Shown piece by piece: positions 35,834 to 47,800 of a DNA stretch of 64,000 nucleotides (position 1 is its first letter; the number at the start of each line of letters is the position of its first letter). The position numbers and the translations under genes were made by a program. This stretch comes from Bidens hawaiensis (taxonomy: Eukaryota > Streptophyta > Magnoliopsida > Asterales > Asteraceae), in contig JAIQDT010001098.1 in the NCBI GenBank assembly GCA_021521415.1, positions 558,001 through 622,000 of the forward strand. Direction: 5' to 3'. The notes beneath the pieces are model-generated. The model did not search any database. It saw only the letters and a list, made by a program, of their open reading frames with translations, and had not been told where the DNA came from.

Positions 35834-38800
35834 AAAGGGTTATCCTAACAATAAACATTTTCTTAGGAAGACTAGGAATAAATCATAGCAATTGGATCAT
35901 GTTAATCAATGGTTGAGATTTAAAATTATCAATAACCGACATTGTTTCCTAGAATTACTCTTTCATAATTATAATCAACATAGTTTCCTAGAGTTGTTCT
36001 TTCAACATAATTTGTAATGCCAAATGTCATAATTTTATTGGTTCTTACCATTACTAAGAAAGTCCTTATTCTTATTTAAACCATTATATATATATATATA
36101 TATAAATTTTTGGGGTGTTTCACCCAACAAATGCTAGGTAGCATATCTCAGGGCCGGCTATAAGGGAGGGCCGGGTGGTCGACGGACCCCGGCCCAACAC
36201 CCAGATAGGCCGAGGTTTTTATAAAAAAATTATATACATATTTTTATGAAAAACAATATGTATATATAATGTTTAAACTTAATTACACTAACACTAGCTT
36301 GGTTTAGTGGTAAAGGGGTATACCTTTCGACCAAAAGGTTGTGGATTCTAACCTCACTTGAGACATTCAAACCATATTTTAATAAAAAAAATTGTTTTTA
36401 ACACAACCAAATCATAAGGGAAAAAAAATTAAAGCTCATTTTAAAATTAAATTGTTTAAACCTAACAAGATACCTCTTTTTATTAAGGCCTACAAATTTT
36501 TTCGCTTTCGACCCAAAATTTTTTAATCGTTCTTGGAGCAAGGCCTGGCATATCTATGTTAACAACCTAGCCTAATACAATACGGATTAGTAAAGTTATT
36601 GTCTTAGGTGTTTTTAGCAATCTTGTGTTAAATCATTCAACATGTTACTAAAACTTAATCATTAATAGGCTTCAGGAGTTGTTGCTACAACAAAGATAAG
36701 ACCAATGATAGTGAATGGACTGGTTAGGCTAACAAGCTTCAAGGGTTCAGGTTAACCTAACGCAGGTCGTGGTGTCCTCTACGTTTGCAAAACGTAGAAG
36801 GAGGTTCACTAGTTAGTTTGTTGTTTGTTGTTATAGTTCACCGGAGATCCAAGACCGTGATGTTTGGAATCGGTTTTTGGATGATGTTCTTGGTGAAGCT
36901 ATGGAGTTATTGAAGTAAGAAAGGAATAAGCAAATAGCATATTTCTCAAGAAATAAGAGAAGATAAGGGAGAGTGTATTATCTGTCCAGATCTTGTTGTG
37001 TTCATGTTTATGGCCAAGTCTTTCTTATATAGGAGAAGAGACTTAAGCCTTTCGTCCAGTTGTAACTAAACTAGTCCCCCTCCAGTTTGCCTAGAGAGTT
37101 GACCTTTGTGGGCGAGAAGCTTTGGACCGCTGGTCCATAATTAAAATAATAATACTTTATCTGAGCATGTCCTCAAAGGGGACAAGGATGTGAACCGTGA
37201 TTTGACATCGTATTGTAGCACGTGGGTACTTGTTTACATAAGTTTGAGCGGGAAATGAAGCTTTTAACCTTTTAACCCTTTTAGCGTTAATGTGTTCTAG
37301 CCATTTTATTATTTCCTTGGGCTACCCCGTCATCAGGAGCCATAAGAGGCGTTTGCCAAACACACTCTACCTCTAACTATTAGAGGTAGCCTCTCCTCTT
37401 AATGGAATCATTAAGAGGGTTACCAAACAGCCTCTTAACTAATTCCTTTTAAGTCAAGGTCTAAAATGCACTTTGTAATTTTGCATGTAATTTTAGCAAT
37501 CTACCATAATCGTCATAAGTAGATCTCCCTCCAAATCATAAACTACCATAAATCACTAAACACATAAGGAGTTACTAATAGGCAATAGCTTACTTGGCTC
37601 CACAGAAATAGCTGAAATAAGAGGACCATAATTGCCTTGAGTTGGCACACTTGTTGTTCCATTTCCAGCCCAGTAGAGACGGATTTCCAAAATACTTGTA
37701 TTAAGATTTACGGTATAAGGTACCACAATTGCTTTCATAACCCCGCCTGCTCTAGCACTGATGTCAAAATCCTTCTCCTTCAGCACATTCTAGCAAAGTA
37801 CCAACCAATAATAATCAACACTAACGTAAGGAGCCAAGAAGAAATGAAATTAAATCCTACACAATATAACACTAAAAAGCGTAACACCCATTTTTTATTA
37901 ATATATCAAGAGTGCAACAAGTTACCAAATTCTTTTATCTAGCAGGTGATTGGTAGATATGGCAATTTTGACCCATTAGTTATAATTAGTCAAATGTGTT
38001 ATTAAATTAGACATAGTAAAAAACACCATTAGTTTATTCAGATTTCACTAAATCTGAAAGGTAATCAATTAGCCACTGTCTATACTTATTTATAATACAT
38101 GATACGAGAATAAATTAAGATACTTGATTTTAATGGTTTTACAAATGATAATACATACATGTGTTATGAATTATTATCCATTTGTGGTGACTCTTCATCT
38201 ATATTTGTCATAAAGTGATTACTCATATGTTTAACTCCTCTTTGTAGTTAATTGTGTGTTAATGTAAGGACCTTATATAATGGCATTATATTCCATAGTA
38301 TGATATGAATATAAGAAATCATTCTCTCTATTGCTAATAGGTTCACAACACGTTATTAGCATTGCTCTTGAAAGTTTAATCCACATTATCATACGGTGAG
38401 AAATATATCTAAAGATGTGTTAGAGATTTTATTGTTTCCATATAATATGTTATATAATAATATTATTTAGATAAGTTAACAATTTAAATAATTTTGATGT
38501 GAGTGTTCTTAATATAATTTTATATTTGGGGCTGATTATGAAAATGGAGGGTTGGAACTTTTACGTCTCTGTTTCTATGTCTTATGATCATCCAAACAGC
38601 CTTAACGTATAACATGATTTTCTATATAAACCAATATTAGATTTACAAATTGAGTGCTTTAATTCATCTTACTGACCAGAGTACATAAACATGGTGTAAA
38701 ATTAATTTGGGGTATAATTTCAACAAGTCCTTTTAAGTTAAATTAAATATAATTAATTTGAATGATTCACGTTCCCTGATTTGATTTAGAATTACACATA

Positions 38801-41800
38801 CATGTTTGAATTTGATCCATGTCATTTTCTTTTGATAAAATCTCAGTGTCATCATATGTTGAGAATAATATAATTTTGCTAGAATGATGTGTATATAATA
38901 TTGTTCTCACACATACATCCATCTATTCACATGTATAATTTTGTTAGAATGATGCTTCTGTGGGAAAAATGTAATGTTATTATTATTATTATTATTATTA
39001 TTTACGTGACACATTTGTTTTTTTACACAACACTTTATTATTGTAACCGATTGTATATATTGTCATTTTATTGCTATGTTTTTCTTTCATAATAATCAAA
39101 ATTCTAACCAATGTTGTTCCAACATTAACGTGAAAATAATTCGAGTGATATATTAATTCATATATTTTGTATTTTAGAGTTTATCACGTCAAACCTAGCA
39201 AAACTTGAATTTTTAGCTTTGGACATTACCGGAAAGAATTATTTGTCAAGGGTGTTGGATGCGGAAATACATTTAAATGCCAACAGTCTTGGTGACACAA
39301 TTAAAAGAGATAATGAAACATCCACCCAAGATAGGCAAAGGCAATGATTTTCCTTCGCCATTATATCCACGACGAATTAAAAACCGAGTACCTAACAGTT
39401 AAGGATCCACTTGACTTGCAGGCCAAATTAACATAAAGATATGACCACAAAAAAACAGTAACATTACCTAGAGCTTGTTATGATTGGGTCAACTTAAGGT
39501 TACAAGACCTTAAATCAATAAGCGAGTATAACTCGGCTATGTTTAGAATAACCTCACAATTGGTTTTGTGTGGGCAAAATATTACTGATGACGACATGAT
39601 GGAAAACACATTCTTCACATTTCACGCCTCAAATGTGCTATTGCAGTAGTAATATCATGAAAGGGGTTTTACAAAATATTGTGACCTTATTTCATATTTA
39701 CTTGTGGCCAAACAAAATAATGACCTCTTGATGAAAAATCATGAGACCAGACCGGCTGGCACAACCCCATTCCATGAAGCGAATGTGGAATCATATAATG
39801 ATCAAAATGGAATTCGTGGTCGTGGTTACCATCGTTGTCGTGGTCGTGGACATGGATAAACCGGGGAAGTTATCATGGTGTTGAATTTAAAAACACAAGA
39901 TCCCATCATGAAGGGCACAAAAATGGAAAGAAGCCTAAGTATGCAAGTGATAAAACGTCAAATGTAACCACATCAAATGCATGCCATCGATGTGGAAGTA
40001 ATAACCATTGAGCACGCACTTGTCGTACATTGGTGGCACTCTACCAACAATCAATCAAAAATAAAGGAAGCAAATTATAAACGAATTTTGCATATTAAGA
40101 TGGCAACATTGATATCCCAGATGGTCACAATGAGCATACTAATACAACTGCTCTTGATGTGGATGATTTCATTAGTGATCGAATCGATATGAATTCTGGT
40201 GATATCATGGATGATACACCCAAGTTGGATGCTTCCGATTTCCATTACATATAAATGATTGGACTTTAATAAATGTTTTTTTCCCTTTATGTTATGTTTG
40301 GACGTTTTTTTTCTTTTGCATGGACATTTATTTTGAAGCAATATTTTCATTTTAAGTATATGGGATATTTTGGACTTGTTATGTTTGAAACAAGTAAGTC
40401 ATTTTATTTATGTGATGATTTGTTTTTGTTATTGTTTTGAAGTGTATGGAGCATTTAAAACGTCCTATCAATGATGAAGACAAGTATAATCGACAGTGCA
40501 ACCACACATACAATTTTCAAGAAAAGAAACTTTTTCTCTAATTTAATTATAAAAGAGGCAAACGTCGGTACTATATTCGGTAGTTCAAAATTAATTGAAG
40601 GCTTCGGAGAAGAAAATGTTGTATTACTGGGTGAAACACATTTCAAATTTAATAATGCATTTTTTCCCCATTGTCTTAAATAAATTTAATAAGTTTTAAA
40701 GATATTCGTCTAAATGGATATCATCTTGAGACAACATGTGTGGGACGTGATGAGTATCTTCAAATCACAAGTACAATTTCGGATGAAAAACATGTATTAG
40801 AAAAGTTACCCGCACTTGCCTCCAATTTGTACTATACTAAAATTAATATAATTTAATCAAATATGGTCCTAAGCCAGAAGTTTATGGACCGGGAAAATTT
40901 TATTATTAGGCATGACCGGTTAGGCTATCCCGGATCAATTATGATGCGGAAAATTATGGAAAATATATTCGGGCATTCTTTGAAAAACCAAAAGGTTCTT
41001 CAGAATAAGGACATTACTTGTCTTGCATGCTCGCGAGGAAAATTAATTACCCATCCATCACTAGCTAAAGTGGGGGCCGAATCTCTTAGTTTTTTAAGAA
41101 AGAATACATGGTGATATATGTGGGCCTATAAATCCCTCTAGTGGACCATTTAGATACTTTTTGGTCCTAATTGATACATCAACTAGATGGTTTCATGTGT
41201 GCTTATTATCAAGTCATAATATGGCATTTGCACGACTACTTGCTCAATTAATAAGGTTAAGAGCACATTTCTCATATTATCCCATTAAGAAAACTCGGTT
41301 AGACAATGCTGGTCCATTTACATCCCAAACATTTAATGATTATTGTATGTATATAGGGATAAGTTTGGAGCATCCTGTACCTCACGTACACACACAAAAT
41401 GGGCTTGCTGAATCGCCTATTAAGTGACTTCAAATGATTGCAAGACCAATGATTATGAAATCAAAATTACCGGTTACTGCATGGGGCAAGCAATTTTACA
41501 TGCAACAACACTAATTTGCATAAGGCCAACGAGTTATCATACTTCTTCCCCACTAAAGTTGGTTTTTGGTCATGAACCAAATATTTACCGTCTAAGGATT
41601 TTTGGTTGTGGCGTTTATGTTCCAATCGCCGCACCACAACATATAAAGATGGGACTTTAAAGGGGGTGATGAAAAGCAGCCAAATGGTGATATATGTTGG
41701 AATGAATTATCATTATTAAATTTGGATCCTCTAACTAAACATTGTGAACTTGAAGTTTAAAGAATAATTCATTTACAAAGATTAGCAAATCAATTACCAG

Positions 41801-44800
41801 ATGCATTTGGTGACCCAAAGAGAGTTACTAAGTCACATATACCATCTGCTAATGCTCCAATCAAAATCGGTGTTCCGGAAGGACCACTACGTATTGTAAT
41901 AATGAGCAACTAAAGCATGACAGACCAATTGGTTCCAAAGACAAAAATCCTTGAAAGAAAAAAAGGAGCAAATAATGAATATAATCAAATCGAGGTAGCA
42001 ATGCCAGAAAAACAGTCTCCTAAAAAGACACCTGGAAATGAAGAGATCGTAATAAACTATATCATGTCTAGGAAGGTATGGAACTGAAACCAAGTCGACG
42101 TCGATGATACCTTTTCATATAATGTAGCGCTAGAAATAATGGAAAACAATGAGGATCATGAACCAATATTTGTTGATGAATATAAGTAGAGGCATGATTG
42201 GCCAAAATAGAAAGACGCAATTGAAACAGAATTAAATTCCCTCACGAAACGGGAAGTCTTTGGTCCCGTAGTTCAAACACCTGAACGTGTAAAGTCGGTT
42301 GGATATAAATGGGTCTTTGTGCGAAAACGTAATGAAAAGAATGAGATTACACACTACAAGGCACGATTGGTAGCACAAGGATTTTCGCAAAGACTATGAG
42401 GAGACGTGTTCTACCGTGGTAAATGCAACGAATTTTCATTAACTTATTAGTTTGGTAATACAAGGGATTGATATTTATCATTATATAATGATTGTGTGAA
42501 TCATTATGAAAGGCACAAGATAATCAGAGAACAAAAACGGAAAAAACCTAGAAGCCGCCAGTAGCTTTGCGCCACCACCACTGTCTTAAAGTCACCTCCG
42601 AAACCCAGCAAACTTTAGGCCACTACCGTTGCTCGGCGAAGCCTCGTTGATAAGCACCGTTGTAGTCGCTTGTTCGCATCTGTACGACGTGTCAATAGCC
42701 ACCACCGTCGCTGCCGTAGTGCACCGCCGCTGCTCGTTTGTTTAGTTCGTCACCTAGCATTGTTCGTTGAACCTCGGTGTCTCAACCGGTTATTCATTAA
42801 CCGAGGTAAACTTAAATATTGTCGGTTTAGATTTATGTTCCCTTGGTTGTTTCCTATCGTACTCGTATCGTATGTAACCGGATCTTGTACGGTTCCGTTA
42901 AATGGTGATTACTCGTTTTATATTCCACTGCGTATTCATATATTAATGTGATTAATAATTATGAAACTAATTTAATTAAACCAGGTTTAAAAGTTAAACC
43001 GCTGACTGATCGCCACTGGAACCCAACAGTGGTATCAAAGCTTTGGTTACAACATACGAGTCGAATCCGGTCTTTTCACCGGATCTACATCATAAACTTC
43101 AAACTACTTCAAGTTTTTGATCTAGACAAGTTTTTTAAGCAATTTTGGTTTGGTCAATTTTTATTTATTTTGCTTGACCAAAATATTGCTCAATTTTATT
43201 TTATCGAATATGTAATTCTGGCCCGACCTTGTTTGTTTGGTTGAATGGTTTTTGGTTTTTGGCCATATGGATAGTTCAAAAGTTGTATTTATTTTTCGGT
43301 TTTATTTTATGGTTTTTGGCCACTTTAATGGTTCAAAATTGTAATAGATAGGGTTTAGTTTTTCATTACTTGTATTAGTGAATATTGTAATGAAAAAGAC
43401 CCAAAGGAAAACCGAGGACGAGCTCACGGAGTTCTTGAAGTCAGTAGGAGTTAGCAAAGATGATGGGATGCACCAAGAGTCCATCCATGTGGTTGTTTTT
43501 GTGTTGTGACCCCTTGACCCGATTGGTCTTGCTAATAGGTTCTAGCAAGACCAATCACCTTTTGGCCATTTAAGATTTACATATTATTGTTTGCTATTGT
43601 GGTTGATTGCTTGATTATAATAGGTTATAATACGACCAACCTAATACCAAATATTTTAAAATAAAATTTTATTAACCAATTGAGTTTTTGCAAAATTAAA
43701 CTAAATTTGATTTTCCAAAACCTTATAACTTAATAGTTTAACTATTAACTTAAAATTGGTTAATCATATCGCGACAAACTTGGTTTTAATATGTTATTAA
43801 AACTAAGTGTACTGAGAGATGAAATGGTTCATCAAGTTGTCCCGATTAATACAGTAAAACTGGACATTTACTCTATTCGGTAAATTCTAAAATTAATCCC
43901 AATTTTAAAATCAATAGTTTATGCCATCCTACTATAAGCCACACTTGAGGCATACTACGAAATTTCAAGTGTTTGGAGATACAACAACGCATTTGTTTTC
44001 TAGCCTATCCCTTCAAGGTGAAAGGGTTTCGTTGACACTTCTCGCTCGTTGCTATGACTAAGTCAATAAGGATATTACTTGTCATTGCTGCATATTATGA
44101 CTATGAGATATGGCAAATGGATGTCAAAATTGCTTTCCTTAATGGACATCTTTATGAAGATGTCTATATGGTTCAGCCTGAAGGTTTTGTCGATTCAAAA
44201 TATCCTAATAGGTTTGCAAATTGAATAAGTCTATTTATGGACTTAAGCAAGCATCTCGAAGCTGGAATCTTCACTTTGATGAGAAAATCAAAGAGTTTGG
44301 TTTTGTCAAAAATGAAGATGAGCCTTGTGTTTACAGAAACGCTAGTGGGAGCACTAAATCATTCCTCATATTGTATGTGGATGATATATGATCATTGGAA
44401 CAACATTCCTATGCTTAAGGAAGTTAAGCACTGGTTGGAATCTTTTTTTGCAATGAAATATCTTGGAGAAGCCGCTTATATTCTGGGAATAAAGATCTAT
44501 AGAGATAGATCTAAGCGGATTCTAGGGCTAAGTCAAAGTACTTACATAGACAAAGTAATGGCACGCTTCTCAATGGAAAACTCCAAGAAAGGAGCTGTTC
44601 CAATGACTAAAGGAACCGTGTTGAGCAAATCGCAATCTCCGGCAACGGACATTGAATCTAAGCATATTGTAACATCCTACTTTCGGTTATATTAATAAAA
44701 TAAAGTTCGTTTATTTTATAGCGGGTCGTTATCGGTTTAGTTGAATAGAATACGAGATGGACTTGTGTTGGGTAAATGGATATGGGTTATGGACTTGGGT

Positions 44801-47800
44801 TATGGAGGAATGAAGGAAAGACCATGGGCTTAAGCCCATGATCAAAAATATATATACCCTTAATCCTCCATTTAATTCATTTACACATATCTCTTACACC
44901 ATCCAAAACACACACTTAAGATTCTCTCTCTAGTTCTCTCTCTCTCTAAACCGATATCAAGAAGGAAACCGAGAACCGACCCGAGGTAATGATAGTATTT
45001 TATTGTTTGAGCTTAAATCCGTTAGATATAATCATGAAACAACGAGCCGACACCGTTAAACCGTTTAAGTCATGAGATCCGGGTGGAATCGGGTATAAAC
45101 CGAACCTAATATGAGCTTAGGGGTCACCCTAGCTCAGATCTGGATCGAACGGGACGAAAAACGATAAAAAACGGTGTAAAACGGTGAAGGTACGTTTTTC
45201 CGGTGAGTTTTCCGGCAATGGCGGCGCCGGAAAGGCGGCGCCGGAAAAACGAGTACGAGGTTGTCAGGGAATGTTCTGACAAATCTGACCTAACCCTAGT
45301 TCGCTAAGGAATAACTAGCGAATTAGAGGTAATTCGCCAGCTGATTCGCTAAGGAAAGATTAACGAACTAGCTGTAGTTCGTATCCAATTTGTTAAAGGA
45401 AAAGGGTAACAAATTACCCTTGATTCGTTATGACCAGTTCGTTAAAGGAGATAACGAATTAGAAGGTCCAATTCGCTACTTGGACTGGTTCGCTACATGG
45501 ACTGATTCGTTAAGAGTCCAGTTCGTTAAAAGTCCAATTCGTGTAAGTAACCAGTTCGTTAAAGGTTCCAATTCGTTACAAGAACCAGTTCGTCATGGCA
45601 AGTCAGTTCGTTAAGGATAAGTAACGAATTAGAAGTTTAACAGAATGACAGAATGGTCCCTGGACTTAGAAAAGAATGATTTAATTACAAATAAGCCCTT
45701 GAACTTTTAAGTAGCATATTATTCAATGATTCAAAATGCTAATGAAAAATGTGTTAAGACAGTTAACCCCAGCCAGGGGCTCTGCCCCTTGGACCCCGCT
45801 AGGGGCTGCCGGCCCTAGAACCCCGCTGCCAGGGGCGCTGCCCCCGGACCCCTGTTCGTTGAGGGTAATAATTAAACTAGAAAGGCGATATGTGTAGTGA
45901 TAGTTTACTGAAACGTATAATTATTATACAGTTAGTCGTGCACAGCTCAAGAAGGGAATAACCGTAAACGGTGAACGCAACCGCATTGAGGTGAGTTTCT
46001 AGCCCCATTTCCTTGTTATGTTTTCGGGGCTGTGTGCATACTCGATGTGATAGTTAATACACTTACCTTAAGTGGTAAGTGTATGCCTTGTATGATGTAT
46101 GTATGATGATTGCTTGACGGTGCGTGAACGATCTTCGGATATTGCATGTACTGTCAGGTGGTAGCTAAAGACGTGATTGCTATGTATGATGTAAGATAAG
46201 ATGCATGTATGAATATTTATGATGTATGCATAATGTACATATGATAAGTTAATGGTACGTGAACGCTCTTCAGAGATTGCACGTATTGTCAGGAAAAATA
46301 TTTAAGGACAGGTATAGTGTGAAGCTATGGAAGAAAGGGTACCGGACCCTAATAATATCCGAGGATGAAGGGTACCGGAACCTAATAATATCCGAGGATG
46401 AAGGGTGACCGGACCCTAATAATATCCGAGGATGGAGGGTACCGGACCCTAAAAATATCCGAGGTATGTAGGGTGAAACGCCCTTTATAATGTATGGTTA
46501 GATATGAATGTGTATGGACGAATGCTGATCTTGATATGTTGTAATGCGTACCTTCGGGCACGTATATGTGTATGAAAAGTAAGTTATGTGATTAACTAGA
46601 ACTCACTCAGCATAGCTGACTTTTAGTATGCACGCAGGCAAATAGGTTGAGGCAGCTCGCTTGACTGAAGACACATAGCATGGAAATCGAAGATACTGGC
46701 ATCTCGAAGAAATGTTGTGATGTTTTAAAGACTATGTTTTGTTTTAATTGACTACGAATGTTTTATAAGACATGATTTGATGGTTATGTAAAATGTTATG
46801 GTTGAAGTTTTATTATTCCGCGAAAGTTTTTGTTAACTCTGATATTTAGAACTGCGTTTATGAGTAAATCCAACGTTAAAGTAGGGCTACCGGTAACGGG
46901 GCCTTAGACGTATGCAAGCAATTCCATATGCTTCAGCGATTGGTTCTATCATGTATGCTATGTTATGTAGTAGACCTAACGTCTCGTATGCCTTGAGCAT
47001 GACTAGTCGTTTTCAACAGAGTCCTAGCATGGCCCATTGGACTGTTGTAAAGAATATTCTAAGGTACTTGAATAGGACCAAAGATATGTTCTTGGTGTTC
47101 GGGGGAGTGGAAGAGGAGCTCACTATAAGGTGTTACACTGATGCTAGCTTCCAGACTGACCGAGATGATTCTCGCTCACAGTCAGGTTTCGTTTTCACTC
47201 TAAATGGAGGAGCCATTTATTGGAAGAGTTCCAAGCAGAGTGTAGTGGCGGATTCTACCATCGAATCCGAATATATAGCCGCATCGGATGCTACTAAAGA
47301 GGCTGCTTGGATGAAGAAGTTCATCACCGATCTCGATGTGGTTCCGAGTATTCGCAAACCAATCGAGGTGTTCTGTGATAACACAGGTGCTATTGCTCAG
47401 GCCAAAGAGCCCAGATCTCATCACAGAGCCAAGCACATTCTAAGGAAGTTCCACCTCATACGGGAGATACTGGAACGAGGTGACATCATAATAAGCAAAG
47501 TAGACACAGATCAAAACCTAGCAGACCCGTTCATTAAGCCGATGACTCTGGACAAGCATGACCAACACATGGATGCTATCGGTATTAGATTAGCTAGTAA
47601 TTTGTTTTGATTTAGTATTTGGATGTATGAACATTTAAACAATTATACTTTTAAGTTCACTTTTTATTTAATAGTTAAATGCAAATGTTGAATACTATAA
47701 CTGTGTTCGTTTTAATACGTTTAATCCATGAATATTGTATTCTAAATTATCCGTAGTCGGTCAGACTCGTGGGAGCGATTCTGAATTAAGACTATTCTGA

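Larger units (their letters stand above)
31201..36110. mobile_element. Chain of small elements separated by (TA)n tracts
   Basis: Ten elements of five sequence families follow one another, each bounded by (TA)n or (GA)n/(TA)n tracts. Family 1: about 31259-31472, 33971-34185, 34218-34427, 34770-35019 (both orientations; ends such as GGTTCAAATAAAAAACAAT and CATTAACCC). Family 2: 31490-31742, 34434-34686, 35832-36086 (GGTTGAGATTTAAAAT core). Family 3: 31772-32292, 35038-35792 (ATTGAGAACTATGAGAACC). Family 4: 32314-32649 (GAAGTGAATGTGTAACTCC and its inverted partner). Family 5: 32722-33953. Insertion into TA microsatellites is known for the rice Micron MITEs; kinship is not shown here. Confidence 0.7.
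39184..42473 (+). mobile_element. Copia element C1, gag to early reverse transcriptase, broken
   Basis: Plus-strand (antisense to gene B) internal region of an old Copia element in the 14.3-kb intron. Order: gag remnant ([36 protein letters not shown]), zinc-knuckle zone, integrase, then the start of reverse transcriptase ([29 protein letters not shown]). Many stops and frameshifts. The RT stops abruptly at about 42473, where the LTR of element C2 begins; the rest of C1 is not found after C2. Confidence 0.78.
44668..46908. mobile_element. Solo LTR, TGTAACATCC family, copy 1
   Basis: It starts TGTAACATCCTACTTTCGG and ends GGTAACGGGGCCTTAGA, with flanking CATAT (44663-44667) and CGTAT (46909-46913), a 5-bp duplication with one later change. 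Taking out the LTR and one duplication brings the two halves of the C2 polyprotein into the same frame, so the insertion point is exact. It holds a TTCGTTA-rich array, a GC-rich foldback block and a 35-bp tandem repeat. No internal domain or second LTR, so it is a solo LTR, probably of a Gypsy-type element. Confidence 0.82.

Noticed and set aside
35563..35916. 117-codon Phe/Ile-rich open frame
   Set aside because: Poly-T and (TA)n sequence of a family 3 element; the apparent membrane protein is a composition artefact.
36293..36370. A functional tRNA gene
   Set aside because: Polymerase III box-like words only; no acceptor stem or clear anticodon arm can be folded by eye.
45390..45614. 74-codon open frame with repeating residues
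   Set aside because: It is the TTCGTTA array of a solo LTR read in one frame.
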